From assembly GCA_046052145.1 (NCBI GenBank), contig JBJOMW010000016.1, positions 5,835 through 69,834 on the forward strand: DNA of 64,000 bases. Direction: 5' to 3'. Numbering within the stretch: the stretch's first letter is position 1; each line of letters begins with the position of its first letter. The position numbers and the translations under genes were made by a program. The DNA comes from Falsiroseomonas sp046052145 (lineage in GTDB: Bacteria > Pseudomonadota > Alphaproteobacteria > Acetobacterales > Acetobacteraceae). This document shows positions 34,784 to 42,248 of the stretch, in pieces. Under the pieces are notes generated by a model that was not told where the DNA came from, did no database searches, and was given only the letters and a program-made list of their open reading frames with translations.

Positions 34784-36106
34784 ATGATGCTGAGCTTCGC
34801 CCCCGAGCGGATCGAGACCTGGCCGCTGGCCAAGCTGGCGCCCTATGCCGCTAATCCGAAGGCCCATGATGACGATCAGGTGGCGAAGCTCGCCGCCAGC
34901 ATGGCGGAGTTCGGCTGGACGGTGCCTTGTCTTGTCGCGGAGGATGGCGAGCTGATCGCCGGACACGGCCGGGTCCTGGCCGCCACGCGGCTTGGCTTGA
35001 CTGAGGCGCCCGTCATCGTCCTCGGCCATCTGAGCGAGGCTCAGCGGCGCGCCTACCGGATCGCCGACAACAAGCTTACGGAACTCGGCAGCTGGGATCA
35101 GGCGCTGCTCTCCGGAGAGCTTCAAAGCCTGCTGGCCGATGATTTCGACCTATCGCTAGTCGGGTTTTCCGACGGCGAACTCGACAAGCTTCTCGCCTTC
35201 GATCCTGAAGCGGCCGAGGGAGGCGCGCAGGCCAGTGGGTCGACGCCGCCGCTGACGATTCCCGAGCCGCCCCGCAATCCGGCATCGCGCACGGGCGATC
35301 TTTGGATCCTCGGCGACCACCGGCTTCTTTGCGGTGACAGCACCAGCCACGCTGATGTGCGCCGCCTGATGAATGGCGAGCGCGCCGTGCTGTTCGCAAC
35401 CGATCCGCCCTATCTCGTGGACTATGATGGCTCGAACCATCCGACCCGGAACAAGGACTGGTCGGAGTCCTACGGCGTGACGTGGGACGACAGTTCTCAG
35501 GGCGCCGAGCTCTATGACAATTTCATCGCAGCGGCTGTTGCTGAAGCAATCACCGATGACGCCGCCTGGTACTGCTGGCACGCATCACGGCGGCAAGCCA
35601 TGCTGGAGGCGTGCTGGGAGAAAGCCGGCGCCTTCGTCCATCAGCAGATCATCTGGGTGAAGGACCGTGGCGTTCTCACCCGGTCGCATTACCTGTGGAA
35701 GCATGAGCCCTGCTTCATGGGCTGGCGTCGCCCGAACCGTCCGCCGAAAGTGGCGGAGGAGACGCTGCCATCGACCTGGGAGCTGCCGAGTTTCGCGAGA
35801 GACGAGCGCCCGGACCACCCGACGCCGAAACCGCTCGACGCCTTCGGGATCCCGATGCGCCAGCATGTGGCGCGTGACGGGCTCTGCTACGAACCATTCT
35901 CCGGCTCCGGCTCGCAGATCATGGCCGGTGAAGCGAATGCTCGCCGCGTCTTCGCGATGGAGATCAGCCCGGCCTATGTCGATGTCGCCGTGGAGCGGTG
36001 GCAGGCGCAAACGCGCGGCACCGCGATCCTTGAAGGTGACGGACGAAGCTTCGACGTCATCAAGGCCGAGCGGCTTGGCGCAAACCCGACAACGGATGCG
36101 GCATGA
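34784..36106 (+). CDS. ParB-like nuclease domain fused to DNA methyltransferase
   Basis: 440 residues. The N-terminal 100 form a ParB/Srx-type module (MAEFGWTVPCLVAEDGELI, AGHGRVLAATRLGL, RAYRIADNKLTELGSW). The methylase part has catalytic DPPY at 207-210 before the SAM-binding FSGSGS, the beta-class order, which predicts an N6-adenine or N4-cytosine enzyme. The long insert (WCWHASRRQAM, WVKDRGVLTRSHYLWKHEP) may set target specificity. Phages use such enzymes to protect DNA from host restriction or to mark packaging DNA. The start follows repeat-like DNA; a second ATG is three bases on. Confidence 0.87.
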   Translation: MMLSFAPERIETWPLAKLAPYAANPKAHDDDQVAKLAASMAEFGWTVPCLVAEDGELIAGHGRVLAATRLGLTEAPVIVLGHLSEAQRRAYRIADNKLTELGSWDQALLSGELQSLLADDFDLSLVGFSDGELDKLLAFDPEAAEGGAQASGSTPPLTIPEPPRNPASRTGDLWILGDHRLLCGDSTSHADVRRLMNGERAVLFATDPPYLVDYDGSNHPTRNKDWSESYGVTWDDSSQGAELYDNFIAAAVAEAITDDAAWYCWHASRRQAMLEACWEKAGAFVHQQIIWVKDRGVLTRSHYLWKHEPCFMGWRRPNRPPKVAEETLPSTWELPSFARDERPDHPTPKPLDAFGIPMRQHVARDGLCYEPFSGSGSQIMAGEANARRVFAMEISPAYVDVAVERWQAQTRGTAILEGDGRSFDVIKAERLGANPTTDAA

Positions 36107-36345
36107 AGCAGTCTCGACACATGTCGCTGGTGGAGTCGCTTGCCAACGTCGCTGTCGGCTACGGCATCGCCGTGCTGGCCCAGATCACAGTCTTTCCGTT
36201 TTTCGGGCTCCACGTGTCGCTCGCCGACAATCTCGTGATGGGCGCGGTGTTCACCATCGTCTCGATCGCAAGGTCGTTCACGTTGCGCCGCGTGTTCGAG
36301 GAATTGCGTGTGAGGTCTGAACGAAGAAGCGCCGCCAAGCTTTGA
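36103..36345 (+). CDS. small membrane protein, DUF7220-like
   Basis: 80 residues with one long hydrophobic region, ANVAVGYGIAVLAQITVFPF and then NLVMGAVFTIVSIARSF, probably two membrane segments, and a basic C-terminus. To my recollection this matches DUF7220, found in alphaproteobacterial phages. Its start overlaps the methylase stop (ATGA). Function unknown; a superinfection-exclusion role would fit but is speculative. Confidence 0.75.
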   Translation: MKQSRHMSLVESLANVAVGYGIAVLAQITVFPFFGLHVSLADNLVMGAVFTIVSIARSFTLRRVFEELRVRSERRSAAKL

Positions 36346-36372
36346 TGCCAGACGGCGCTTCTCGTTGATGCG

Positions 36373-36912
36373 TCATTCGATCCTGTAGACCCGCCCCCGA
36401 CCGTCGATCTTCTCCGAGGTCACTTCAAGACCCAGCTTCTTCTTGAGAGCGCCGGCAATCGCGCCGCGCACCGTGTGCGCCTGCCAGTCGAATGCTGCGA
36501 CGATCTCCTCGATGCTGGCGCCTTCGGGACGCCGGAGCATTTCGATGAGCTTGGCCTGCTTGCTGTCTCCGCGCGTGCGCGTTTTGGCTGTGCGGTCAAT
36601 CTCAGGGGCCGTGTGCGGCTTGGGTTCCTCGCCAGCCTCGCTGTGGGCGTTCTCCGGCTCGATGCCAATGGCGGCAAGCCCTTGCTCGGTGATTGCGAGG
36701 GTGACGCCATGGCCGTCGCCGGTTTTGCGCCAGACCGGTTCGCCAATACGCGGGTCAGCGTCGATTTCTTCGAGCAAGCCCTGCTTGAGCAGCGAAGAAA
36801 CAACTTTTTGTGCCGCGCCGCCCTTGAGGTTCTGCGGCAAGGGTAGCGCGAGCAAGTTCGCGCGCTGGGCAGCGGCGGTGAGAATGACGAGCTGCGTGTC
36901 GGAAAGCTTCAT
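36373..36912 (-). CDS. DUF3489 domain protein
   Basis: 179 residues on the minus strand. The N-terminal half KLSDTQLVILTAAAQRA and GGAAQKVVSSLLKQGLLEE is a winged-helix-like segment; the C-terminal part KQAKLIEMLRRPEGASIEEI, AAFDWQAHTVRGAIAGALKK and VYRIE is DUF3489. These proteins are widespread in alphaproteobacteria and phages, and their role is unknown. It faces opposite to the flanking prophage genes, so it may be a lysogenic accessory (moron) gene with its own promoter. Confidence 0.85.
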   Translation of the reverse strand: MKLSDTQLVILTAAAQRANLLALPLPQNLKGGAAQKVVSSLLKQGLLEEIDADPRIGEPVWRKTGDGHGVTLAITEQGLAAIGIEPENAHSEAGEEPKPHTAPEIDRTAKTRTRGDSKQAKLIEMLRRPEGASIEEIVAAFDWQAHTVRGAIAGALKKKLGLEVTSEKIDGRGRVYRIE

Positions 36913-37019
36913 GGTGGGATCCTTCTGGTCTGGGCGGCGTCCGCGACCATCGCGCCGCTGCTAGGACCCCAAGCCCCGCCGGCGATGCCGGTCGGGGCCG
37001 AGAGCGCGCTGGGCGCTCG

Positions 37020-37241
37020 TCAGTCGGCGTATTCGCCTTCCTTGAAGGCGCTGTCGGTGATGCGCTTCAGCAGCTCTGCGTAATGGGCAAGGGTTCCGAC
37101 ATGCCCCCAATGGATCTCCTCAGGGGCGTAGTCGAAATGGTCATCGCTGAGCGCCTGCAGGCGTGCGAGCGCTGCGTCGATTTCGGCCTTCCTGGCGAGG
37201 AAGGCGTCGAGGGCGGTCTGCTTGGCGGCGGTCTTGGTCAT
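37020..37241 (-). CDS. small helical hypothetical protein
   Basis: 73 residues on the minus strand: KQTALDAFLARKAEIDAALA and ALSDDHFDYAPEEIHWGHVG, with LAHYAELLKRITDSAFKEG at the end. Mostly helical, no family recognised. The start at 37241 is used because the 17 upstream residues show no features; a longer frame to 37292 exists. It is divergent to the toxin-antitoxin pair and follows the DUF3489 gene direction, so the two may share a promoter region. Confidence 0.7.
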   Translation of the reverse strand: MTKTAAKQTALDAFLARKAEIDAALARLQALSDDHFDYAPEEIHWGHVGTLAHYAELLKRITDSAFKEGEYAD

Positions 37242-37375
37242 GGCGCTCTCCTGCGCTTGATTGTGGCTCCATACAGGCTCTGATCGACGCACCTAGCAAG
37301 GCGATAAGCACATCATTTCATTGCTTTTTTGGCTGCCAACAGCCCGAATGGCAGTGGTCGCCTGGGTGTTCGGCC

Positions 37376-37404
37376 TTGCCAAATTTTGCCAAAGCGCCTA
37401 TCTT
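37376..37404 (+). promoter_or_regulatory. predicted sigma70 promoter of the toxin-antitoxin pair, probably leaderless
   Basis: TTGCCA (37376-37381) and TATCTT (37399-37404) are separated by 17 nt, a near-consensus -35/-10 pair. The expected transcription start, six to seven bases after the -10 element, coincides with the antitoxin ATG at 37411. TTGCCAAA also occurs twice here as a direct repeat (37376 and 37386), which may be the antitoxin operator overlapping the promoter. Confidence 0.6.
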
Positions 37405-37410
37405 GCCGGC

Positions 37411-37650
37411 ATGAGCACGATGAACATTTCCCTGCCGGAATCGCTCAAGTCCTTCGTGGACGAGCAGGTGACCACGCGCGGCTTTGGGACGAGCAGCGAA
37501 TATGTGCGCGAGCTCATTCGCAAGGACCTCGATCGGCAGCGTCTGCGTGGCTTGTTGCTGCAAGGCGCCCAGTCGGCGCCGGCTGCAACGGCAGATGACG
37601 GCTATTTCGAGGGTCTGCGCGCCAGGGTCCGCAGCAATCGAGCGACGTGA
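37411..37650 (+). CDS. ParD/CopG-like antitoxin
   Basis: 79 residues. MNISLPESLKSFVDEQV is the ribbon-helix-helix strand and first helix of ParD; GTSSEYVRELIRKDLDR is the second helix. The C-terminal part (DGYFEGLRARVRS) would wrap the toxin. It neutralises the ParE-like toxin and represses its own promoter. The toxin GTG overlaps its stop (GTGA). A longer frame from 37321 adds a hydrophobic N-terminus without homology and is rejected. Confidence 0.9.
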   Translation: MSTMNISLPESLKSFVDEQVTTRGFGTSSEYVRELIRKDLDRQRLRGLLLQGAQSAPAATADDGYFEGLRARVRSNRAT

Positions 37651-37976
37651 CCGCCAAGCCGGTCATTCCGCGCGAGCTTGCCAACCAGGACATCGAAGAG
37701 GCGCTCGACCACTATCTCGACCAAGGCGGTGAAGCCGTCGCCTTGGGGTTCGTCGACGCTTTGGAGCGAGCCTACCAGCATGTCGGTCGGCACCCCGCAA
37801 GCGGCTCCAACCGCTATGCCCATGAGCTCGATTTGCAGGGCCTCAAGTTCTGGCCGCTGAAGCGCTATCCCTATCTCGTGTTCTACATCGAGCGCGAGAC
37901 CCACATCGACGTCTGGCGCGTGCTCCATGCCGAGCGCGACATCCCTGCCTGGATGAAGGATCCGGACGTCACCTGA
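37647..37976 (+). CDS. RelE/ParE-type toxin
   Basis: 109 residues from a GTG overlapping the antitoxin stop. The fold is read from ELANQDIEEALDHYLDQGGE (N-terminal helical hairpin) and LKFWPLKRYPYLVFYIERE followed by DVWRVLHAERDIP, the characteristic RelE/ParE strands. ParE members inhibit gyrase; RelE members cleave mRNA. The conserved C-terminus does not settle which. Coupled to the antitoxin, it forms a stabilisation module inside the prophage, between the replication and packaging genes. Confidence 0.9.
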   Translation: MTAKPVIPRELANQDIEEALDHYLDQGGEAVALGFVDALERAYQHVGRHPASGSNRYAHELDLQGLKFWPLKRYPYLVFYIERETHIDVWRVLHAERDIPAWMKDPDVT

Positions 37977-37991
37977 CGTCAGGACCTATCC

Positions 37992-38555
37992 ATGAAGGGC
38001 ATGAGCGAGCGCCAATACGCGGCCCATGTCGGGCTGTCGCGTGGCGCGATCCAGAAGGCCAGGCTCGCAGGCCGGCTTGTTCTGCTACCAGACGGCTCGA
38101 TCGACGCGGCGGCCAGTGACGCGCGCCGCGCTGCCATGACGGACCCGTCGAAGCAACGTTCAACGCCGAGCGCCACGAAGCTGAGGCCTGTCCCGGATGC
38201 CGCCCTCTCGGCGGTTGGCGACACGCTGCGGGAGAATGGCATCGCGACCCCGTCCAACGGTGGCGGGACGACCTTCCTGCAAGCCAAGACCGCCAATGAG
38301 GTGCTGAAGGCGCAAGAGCGCCGCCTCAGGCTTCAGAAAATGAAGAACGAGGTGGTCGACCGGTCACGAGCGACTGCGCTGGTGTTCCGCCTCGCGCGCG
38401 AGGAGCGCGACACATGGGTGAATTGGCCCGCGCGCATCGCAGCCCTGATGGCGGCCGAACTCGGCGTCGAGGCGCATCCAATGCAAAAAGTTCTGGAGAC
38501 GCATGTCCGCGCCCATCTCGCCGAGCTTGCCGAGCTCCGACCCGAATTCCGCTGA
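37992..38555 (+). CDS. phage terminase small subunit, Nu1-like
   Basis: 187 residues. The N-terminus MSERQYAAHVGLSRGAIQKA is the winged HTH of Nu1-type small terminases, followed by RLVLLPDGSIDAA. A long helical middle (LKAQERRLRLQKMKNEVVDR) and a C-terminal oligomerisation region follow. It recognises the pac/cos site and recruits the large subunit. Located immediately upstream of the large-subunit gene, whose start overlaps this gene's end by 53 nt, as in some lambda-like phages. Confidence 0.85.
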   Translation: MKGMSERQYAAHVGLSRGAIQKARLAGRLVLLPDGSIDAAASDARRAAMTDPSKQRSTPSATKLRPVPDAALSAVGDTLRENGIATPSNGGGTTFLQAKTANEVLKAQERRLRLQKMKNEVVDRSRATALVFRLAREERDTWVNWPARIAALMAAELGVEAHPMQKVLETHVRAHLAELAELRPEFR

Positions 38556-40545
38556 CGCGGACCTTCGGTTCGTTGAGGCTTTCGCCTTCGAAGGCGCTGA
38601 CGAGCTTTGGAGATCATGGCGCGACGGGCTTACGCCCGATCCACTTCTCACGGTTTCGGAATGGGCTGACCGCCATCGCTTTTTGAGCCCACGTGCTTCG
38701 GCCGAGCCCGGGCGCTACAGAACAGATCGCACGCCCTACATGCGCGCGATCATGGACGCACTATCGCCGTCCCATCCCGTGCGGCGCATCGTCTTCATGA
38801 AGGCGGCGCAAGTCGGCGCGACGGAAGCAGGAAACAACTGGATCGGCTATGTCATCCATCACGCACCGGGGCCGATGCTCTCGGTGCAGCCGACGGTGGA
38901 GCTTGCCAAACGCTTCTCGCGCCAACGCATCGAGCCGTTGATCGCCGAAAGCCCGAGCTTACGCGAACGGGTCAAACCGTCCCGCGCGCGTGACGCCGGC
39001 AACACCGTCCTGTCGAAGGAATTCCCGGCGGGTCTTTTGGTCATCACCGGCGCGAACAGCGCCGTGGGCCTGCGCTCCATGCCGGCGCGCTATTTGTTTC
39101 TCGACGAGGTGGACGCCTATCCGCCCTCGGCTGATGAAGAAGGCGATCCGGTTGCGCTTGCTGAGGCGCGCACCAGGACCTTCTCGTGGCGATCGAAAGT
39201 GTTTCTCGCTTCGACGCCGACGATTCATGGCGTGTCTCGGATCGAGCGCGAGTTCGATGCGTCCGATCAACAGCGTTTCTTCGTGCCATGCCCGCATTGC
39301 CAACACCGGCAATGGTTGCGGTTCGAGAGGCTGCGCTGGGACAAGGGCAAGCCGGAGACGGCGCACTATATCTGCGACGCCTGCGATACACCGATCGAAG
39401 AGCATCACAAGATCGCAATGCTCGAAGACGGCGAATGGCGTGCGACCGCCGAGGCGACGGATCCCGGTACGATCGGGTTTCACCTCTCGGCGCTCTACTC
39501 CCCGGTCGGCTGGATGAGCTGGGCGATGATCGCCCGCATGTGGGAAACCTCGCAGTCGAGCGACGAAGCCAAGCGCAGCTTCAAGAACAGCGTTCTGGGC
39601 GAGACCTGGATCGAGACCGGAGACGCGCCGGACTGGCAGCGGCTCTATGAGCGCCGCGAGGATTGGCAGATTGGCACTGTGCCGAGCGGCGGCTTGTTTC
39701 TCACCGCCGGCGCCGACGTGCAGAAAGACCGGATCGAGGTTTCGATCTGGGCTTGGGGACGGGATCTGACGAGTTGGCTCGTCGATCACATCGTCATCGA
39801 TGGCGGACCCGATAACCCAAAATGCTGGTCGGAATTGGCTAGCCTCTTGGAGCGAACTTGGCCTCACGCGCATGGCGCAAGGCTCGGCCTCGCCAAACTC
39901 GGGATCGACACGGGTTACGAGGCGTCTGCCGTCTATTCCTGGGCGCGTGCCATGGGACACGGACAGGTGGCGCCGCTCAAAGGCGTTGAGGGCTTCAATC
40001 GTGCCGCGCCTGTCGTCGGTCCAAGCTTTGTGGATGTGACGGAAGCGGGCAAAAGACTGCGCCGTGGCGCCCGGCTCTGGACCGTCGCGGTCGCTACCTT
40101 CAAGAGCGAGACCTATCGTTATCTGCGCCTTGCGCGGCCGACTGATGAGGACGTTCTCGCAGGCGCGCGCCATCCGGCCGGTTATGTGCACTTGCCGCGC
40201 GGACTTGAAGCGGAATGGGTCAAGCAGCTCGTCGCGGAGCAGCTGATCAGCGTGAAGACCCGTCGCGGGTTTCAGAAGCTCGAATGGCAGAAGCTCAGAG
40301 AGCGCAACGAGGTGCTCGACTGCCGGGTCTATGCGCGCGCAGCGGCTTGGATCGCGGGCGCCGATCGCTGGACCGATGAGAAATGGCGCGACCTGGAGGA
40401 TCAGGTCGGGCCCGTGCCCGAACAGATACTGGATGTGAAACCCGACGCATCGATCGCAGCCGGTGTGCTGGCGCGTGCGCCCTCCATGGGTGGCAAGCGC
40501 CGGTCTGACTGGCTCTCGGGCGTCGACAAAGGATGGCTGCGATGA
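38503..40545 (+). CDS. phage terminase large subunit, GpA family
   Basis: 680 residues. The Walker A variant is MKAAQVGATEAGNNW (about 99), the Walker B YLFLDEVDAYPPS (about 198), typical of GpA. Paired cysteines CPHCQ and CDACDTP (about 262-295) form a zinc site. The C-terminal RNase H-like nuclease part has LTAGADVQKDRIEVSIW and GIDTGYEASAVY. It cuts concatemeric DNA and pumps it into proheads. The start at 38503 overlaps the small subunit. The next gene overlaps its stop. Confidence 0.93.
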   Translation: MSAPISPSLPSSDPNSADADLRFVEAFAFEGADELWRSWRDGLTPDPLLTVSEWADRHRFLSPRASAEPGRYRTDRTPYMRAIMDALSPSHPVRRIVFMKAAQVGATEAGNNWIGYVIHHAPGPMLSVQPTVELAKRFSRQRIEPLIAESPSLRERVKPSRARDAGNTVLSKEFPAGLLVITGANSAVGLRSMPARYLFLDEVDAYPPSADEEGDPVALAEARTRTFSWRSKVFLASTPTIHGVSRIEREFDASDQQRFFVPCPHCQHRQWLRFERLRWDKGKPETAHYICDACDTPIEEHHKIAMLEDGEWRATAEATDPGTIGFHLSALYSPVGWMSWAMIARMWETSQSSDEAKRSFKNSVLGETWIETGDAPDWQRLYERREDWQIGTVPSGGLFLTAGADVQKDRIEVSIWAWGRDLTSWLVDHIVIDGGPDNPKCWSELASLLERTWPHAHGARLGLAKLGIDTGYEASAVYSWARAMGHGQVAPLKGVEGFNRAAPVVGPSFVDVTEAGKRLRRGARLWTVAVATFKSETYRYLRLARPTDEDVLAGARHPAGYVHLPRGLEAEWVKQLVAEQLISVKTRRGFQKLEWQKLRERNEVLDCRVYARAAAWIAGADRWTDEKWRDLEDQVGPVPEQILDVKPDASIAAGVLARAPSMGGKRRSDWLSGVDKGWLR

Positions 40546-40751
40546 GCTGGACGACCACTGAACTCGATGCCCTGCGGCGCGCCTATGCCTCCGGCACGCT
40601 GCGTGTCAGCTACGAGGGCAAGACCGTCGAATACGGATCTGCCGCCGACCTGCTGTCGCGGATCCGCACGATTGACCGCGAATTGGCCGGGACTGCGATC
40701 GACCGCGCTCCCGTGGCCGGTCTTGCCGGTTTCGCGCGCGGGGATCGCTGA
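40542..40751 (+). CDS. gpW-like head-tail joining protein
   Basis: 69 residues. TTELDALRRAYASGTLRVSY, GKTVEYGSAADLLSRI and TIDREL follow the lambda gpW pattern in length and layout. gpW completes the portal neck before tail attachment. The start at 40542 overlaps the terminase stop (ATGA); another in-frame ATG is nine bases upstream. Its stop shares one base with the portal ATG (TGATG). Confidence 0.88.
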   Translation: MSWTTTELDALRRAYASGTLRVSYEGKTVEYGSAADLLSRIRTIDRELAGTAIDRAPVAGLAGFARGDR

Positions 40752-42238
40752 TGGGCCGCGTGACCTGGCTTGATCGCGCTATCGGCTCGGTCGCGCCACG
40801 CACGGCGCTCAGACGGGTCCAGGCACGCGACAGTCTCGATGCCTTGGTACGCGGCTATGATGGCGCAGCCAAGGGACGACGGACAGATGGCTGGCGGAGT
40901 GCCGGCACATCCGCCGATAGCGAGATCGGGACCGCCGGCGCCCTGCTCCGGGATCGCATGCGCGACCTGGTGCGAAACAACCCGCACGCTGCAAAAGCGG
41001 TGTCGGTTCTCGTGAACAACATCATCGGCTCGGGGATCATTGCCCGTGCTGCGAGCGGCAATGACAAGCTCGACGCGCAGGCAACGGCCCTCTGGGAAGC
41101 ATGGTCGACCCGCTGCGATGCTGACGGGCAGCTCGACTTCCTGGGGATCCAGACGCTCGCCTGTCGACAGATGGTCGAAGCGGGCGAAGTTCTGATCCGA
41201 CGCAGACCGCGACGGGCAAGTGATGGGCTCGATGTACCGCTGCAATTGCAGCTCCTCGAAGCCGACATGCTGGATGCGGCCCGCAACGGCGATCTCGTCG
41301 ATGGCGGGCGGATCGTGCAAGGCGTCGAGTTCAATGGGCTGGGCCAACGGCGAGCTTATTGGCTGTATGCGCAGCATCCGGGCGATACTGTCGTGACCAC
41401 AAGGCGCCGGCTCGACAGCCTGGCGATCCCGGCGAGCGACATTGCCCATCTCTACGAGAAACAGCGTACCCAGGTCCGGGGCGTGCCGTGGGGCACGTCG
41501 GTGATGCGAGCGCTCCGCGATCTCGACGACTGGACGCAGGCAGAGCTCGTTCGCAAGAAGACCGAAGCCTGCGTGGTTGGGATCGTGCTTGGCGCCGATG
41601 AAGGCGAACAGGGCATTGCACCATCGGTTGTCGATGCCGACGGGAACCGGGTCGAGCAATTCGAGCCTGGCCTCATCGCCTATGCGCGCGGCGGCAAAGA
41701 CATTCGCTTCAATCAACCGGCGACCACAGCCGGGGTCTCGGAATGGCTCCGGGCGCAGCTGCATATCGTGGCGGCGGGCTTTCGCATGCCCTACGAGCTG
41801 CTGACCGGCGACCTCAGCCAGGTAAACTACTCTTCCATTCGCGCTGGGCTCGTCGAGTTCCGCCGTCTGATCGATGCGGTGCAATGGCAAATCATCATCC
41901 CGATGCTCTGCCAACCCAGCTGGGACTGGTTCACCGAACAAGCCTGGGCGGCAGGTAAGCTGCCGCAGCCCCGCATTCCGGTCGAATGGTCGCCACCGCG
42001 CTTCGAGGCGGTCGATCCGCTCAAAGACGCCATGGCGGATCTTCTCGCCATGCGCTCGGGCACCATGACGCTGGCGCAGGCCATCGCCCGGCAAGGCCAC
42101 AACCCTGACGCGGTGCTGGCGGAGATGGCCGCCATGAACGCCAAGCTCGATGCGCTTGGGCTCGTTCTCGACAGCGATCCGCGCCGCGTTACCAAGACCG
42201 GTGTGATGCAAGCCGATCCGGCTTTCACCTCTACCTAA
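40751..42238 (+). CDS. phage portal protein, lambda family
   Basis: 495 residues. N-terminal part: LRDRMRDLVRNNPHAAKAVS, VLVNNIIGSGI; middle: LQLLEADMLDAARNGD, YWLYAQHPGD, IAHLYEKQRTQVRGVPWGTS; C-terminal: GLIAYARGGKDIRFNQPA, FRMPYELLTGDLSQVNYSSI, the signature of lambda-type portals. Twelve subunits form the ring through which DNA enters and leaves the head. Coupled to gpW by TGATG. The following protease-capsid gene starts 10 nt downstream. Confidence 0.93.
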   Translation: MGRVTWLDRAIGSVAPRTALRRVQARDSLDALVRGYDGAAKGRRTDGWRSAGTSADSEIGTAGALLRDRMRDLVRNNPHAAKAVSVLVNNIIGSGIIARAASGNDKLDAQATALWEAWSTRCDADGQLDFLGIQTLACRQMVEAGEVLIRRRPRRASDGLDVPLQLQLLEADMLDAARNGDLVDGGRIVQGVEFNGLGQRRAYWLYAQHPGDTVVTTRRRLDSLAIPASDIAHLYEKQRTQVRGVPWGTSVMRALRDLDDWTQAELVRKKTEACVVGIVLGADEGEQGIAPSVVDADGNRVEQFEPGLIAYARGGKDIRFNQPATTAGVSEWLRAQLHIVAAGFRMPYELLTGDLSQVNYSSIRAGLVEFRRLIDAVQWQIIIPMLCQPSWDWFTEQAWAAGKLPQPRIPVEWSPPRFEAVDPLKDAMADLLAMRSGTMTLAQAIARQGHNPDAVLAEMAAMNAKLDALGLVLDSDPRRVTKTGVMQADPAFTST

Positions 42239-42248
42239 GGACAATCAC

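Noticed and set aside
34455..34787. Possible 110-residue gene before the methylase
   Set aside because: GTG start without ribosome-binding site, Arg/Ser/Ala-rich composition, and a competing open frame in another phase; not convincing.
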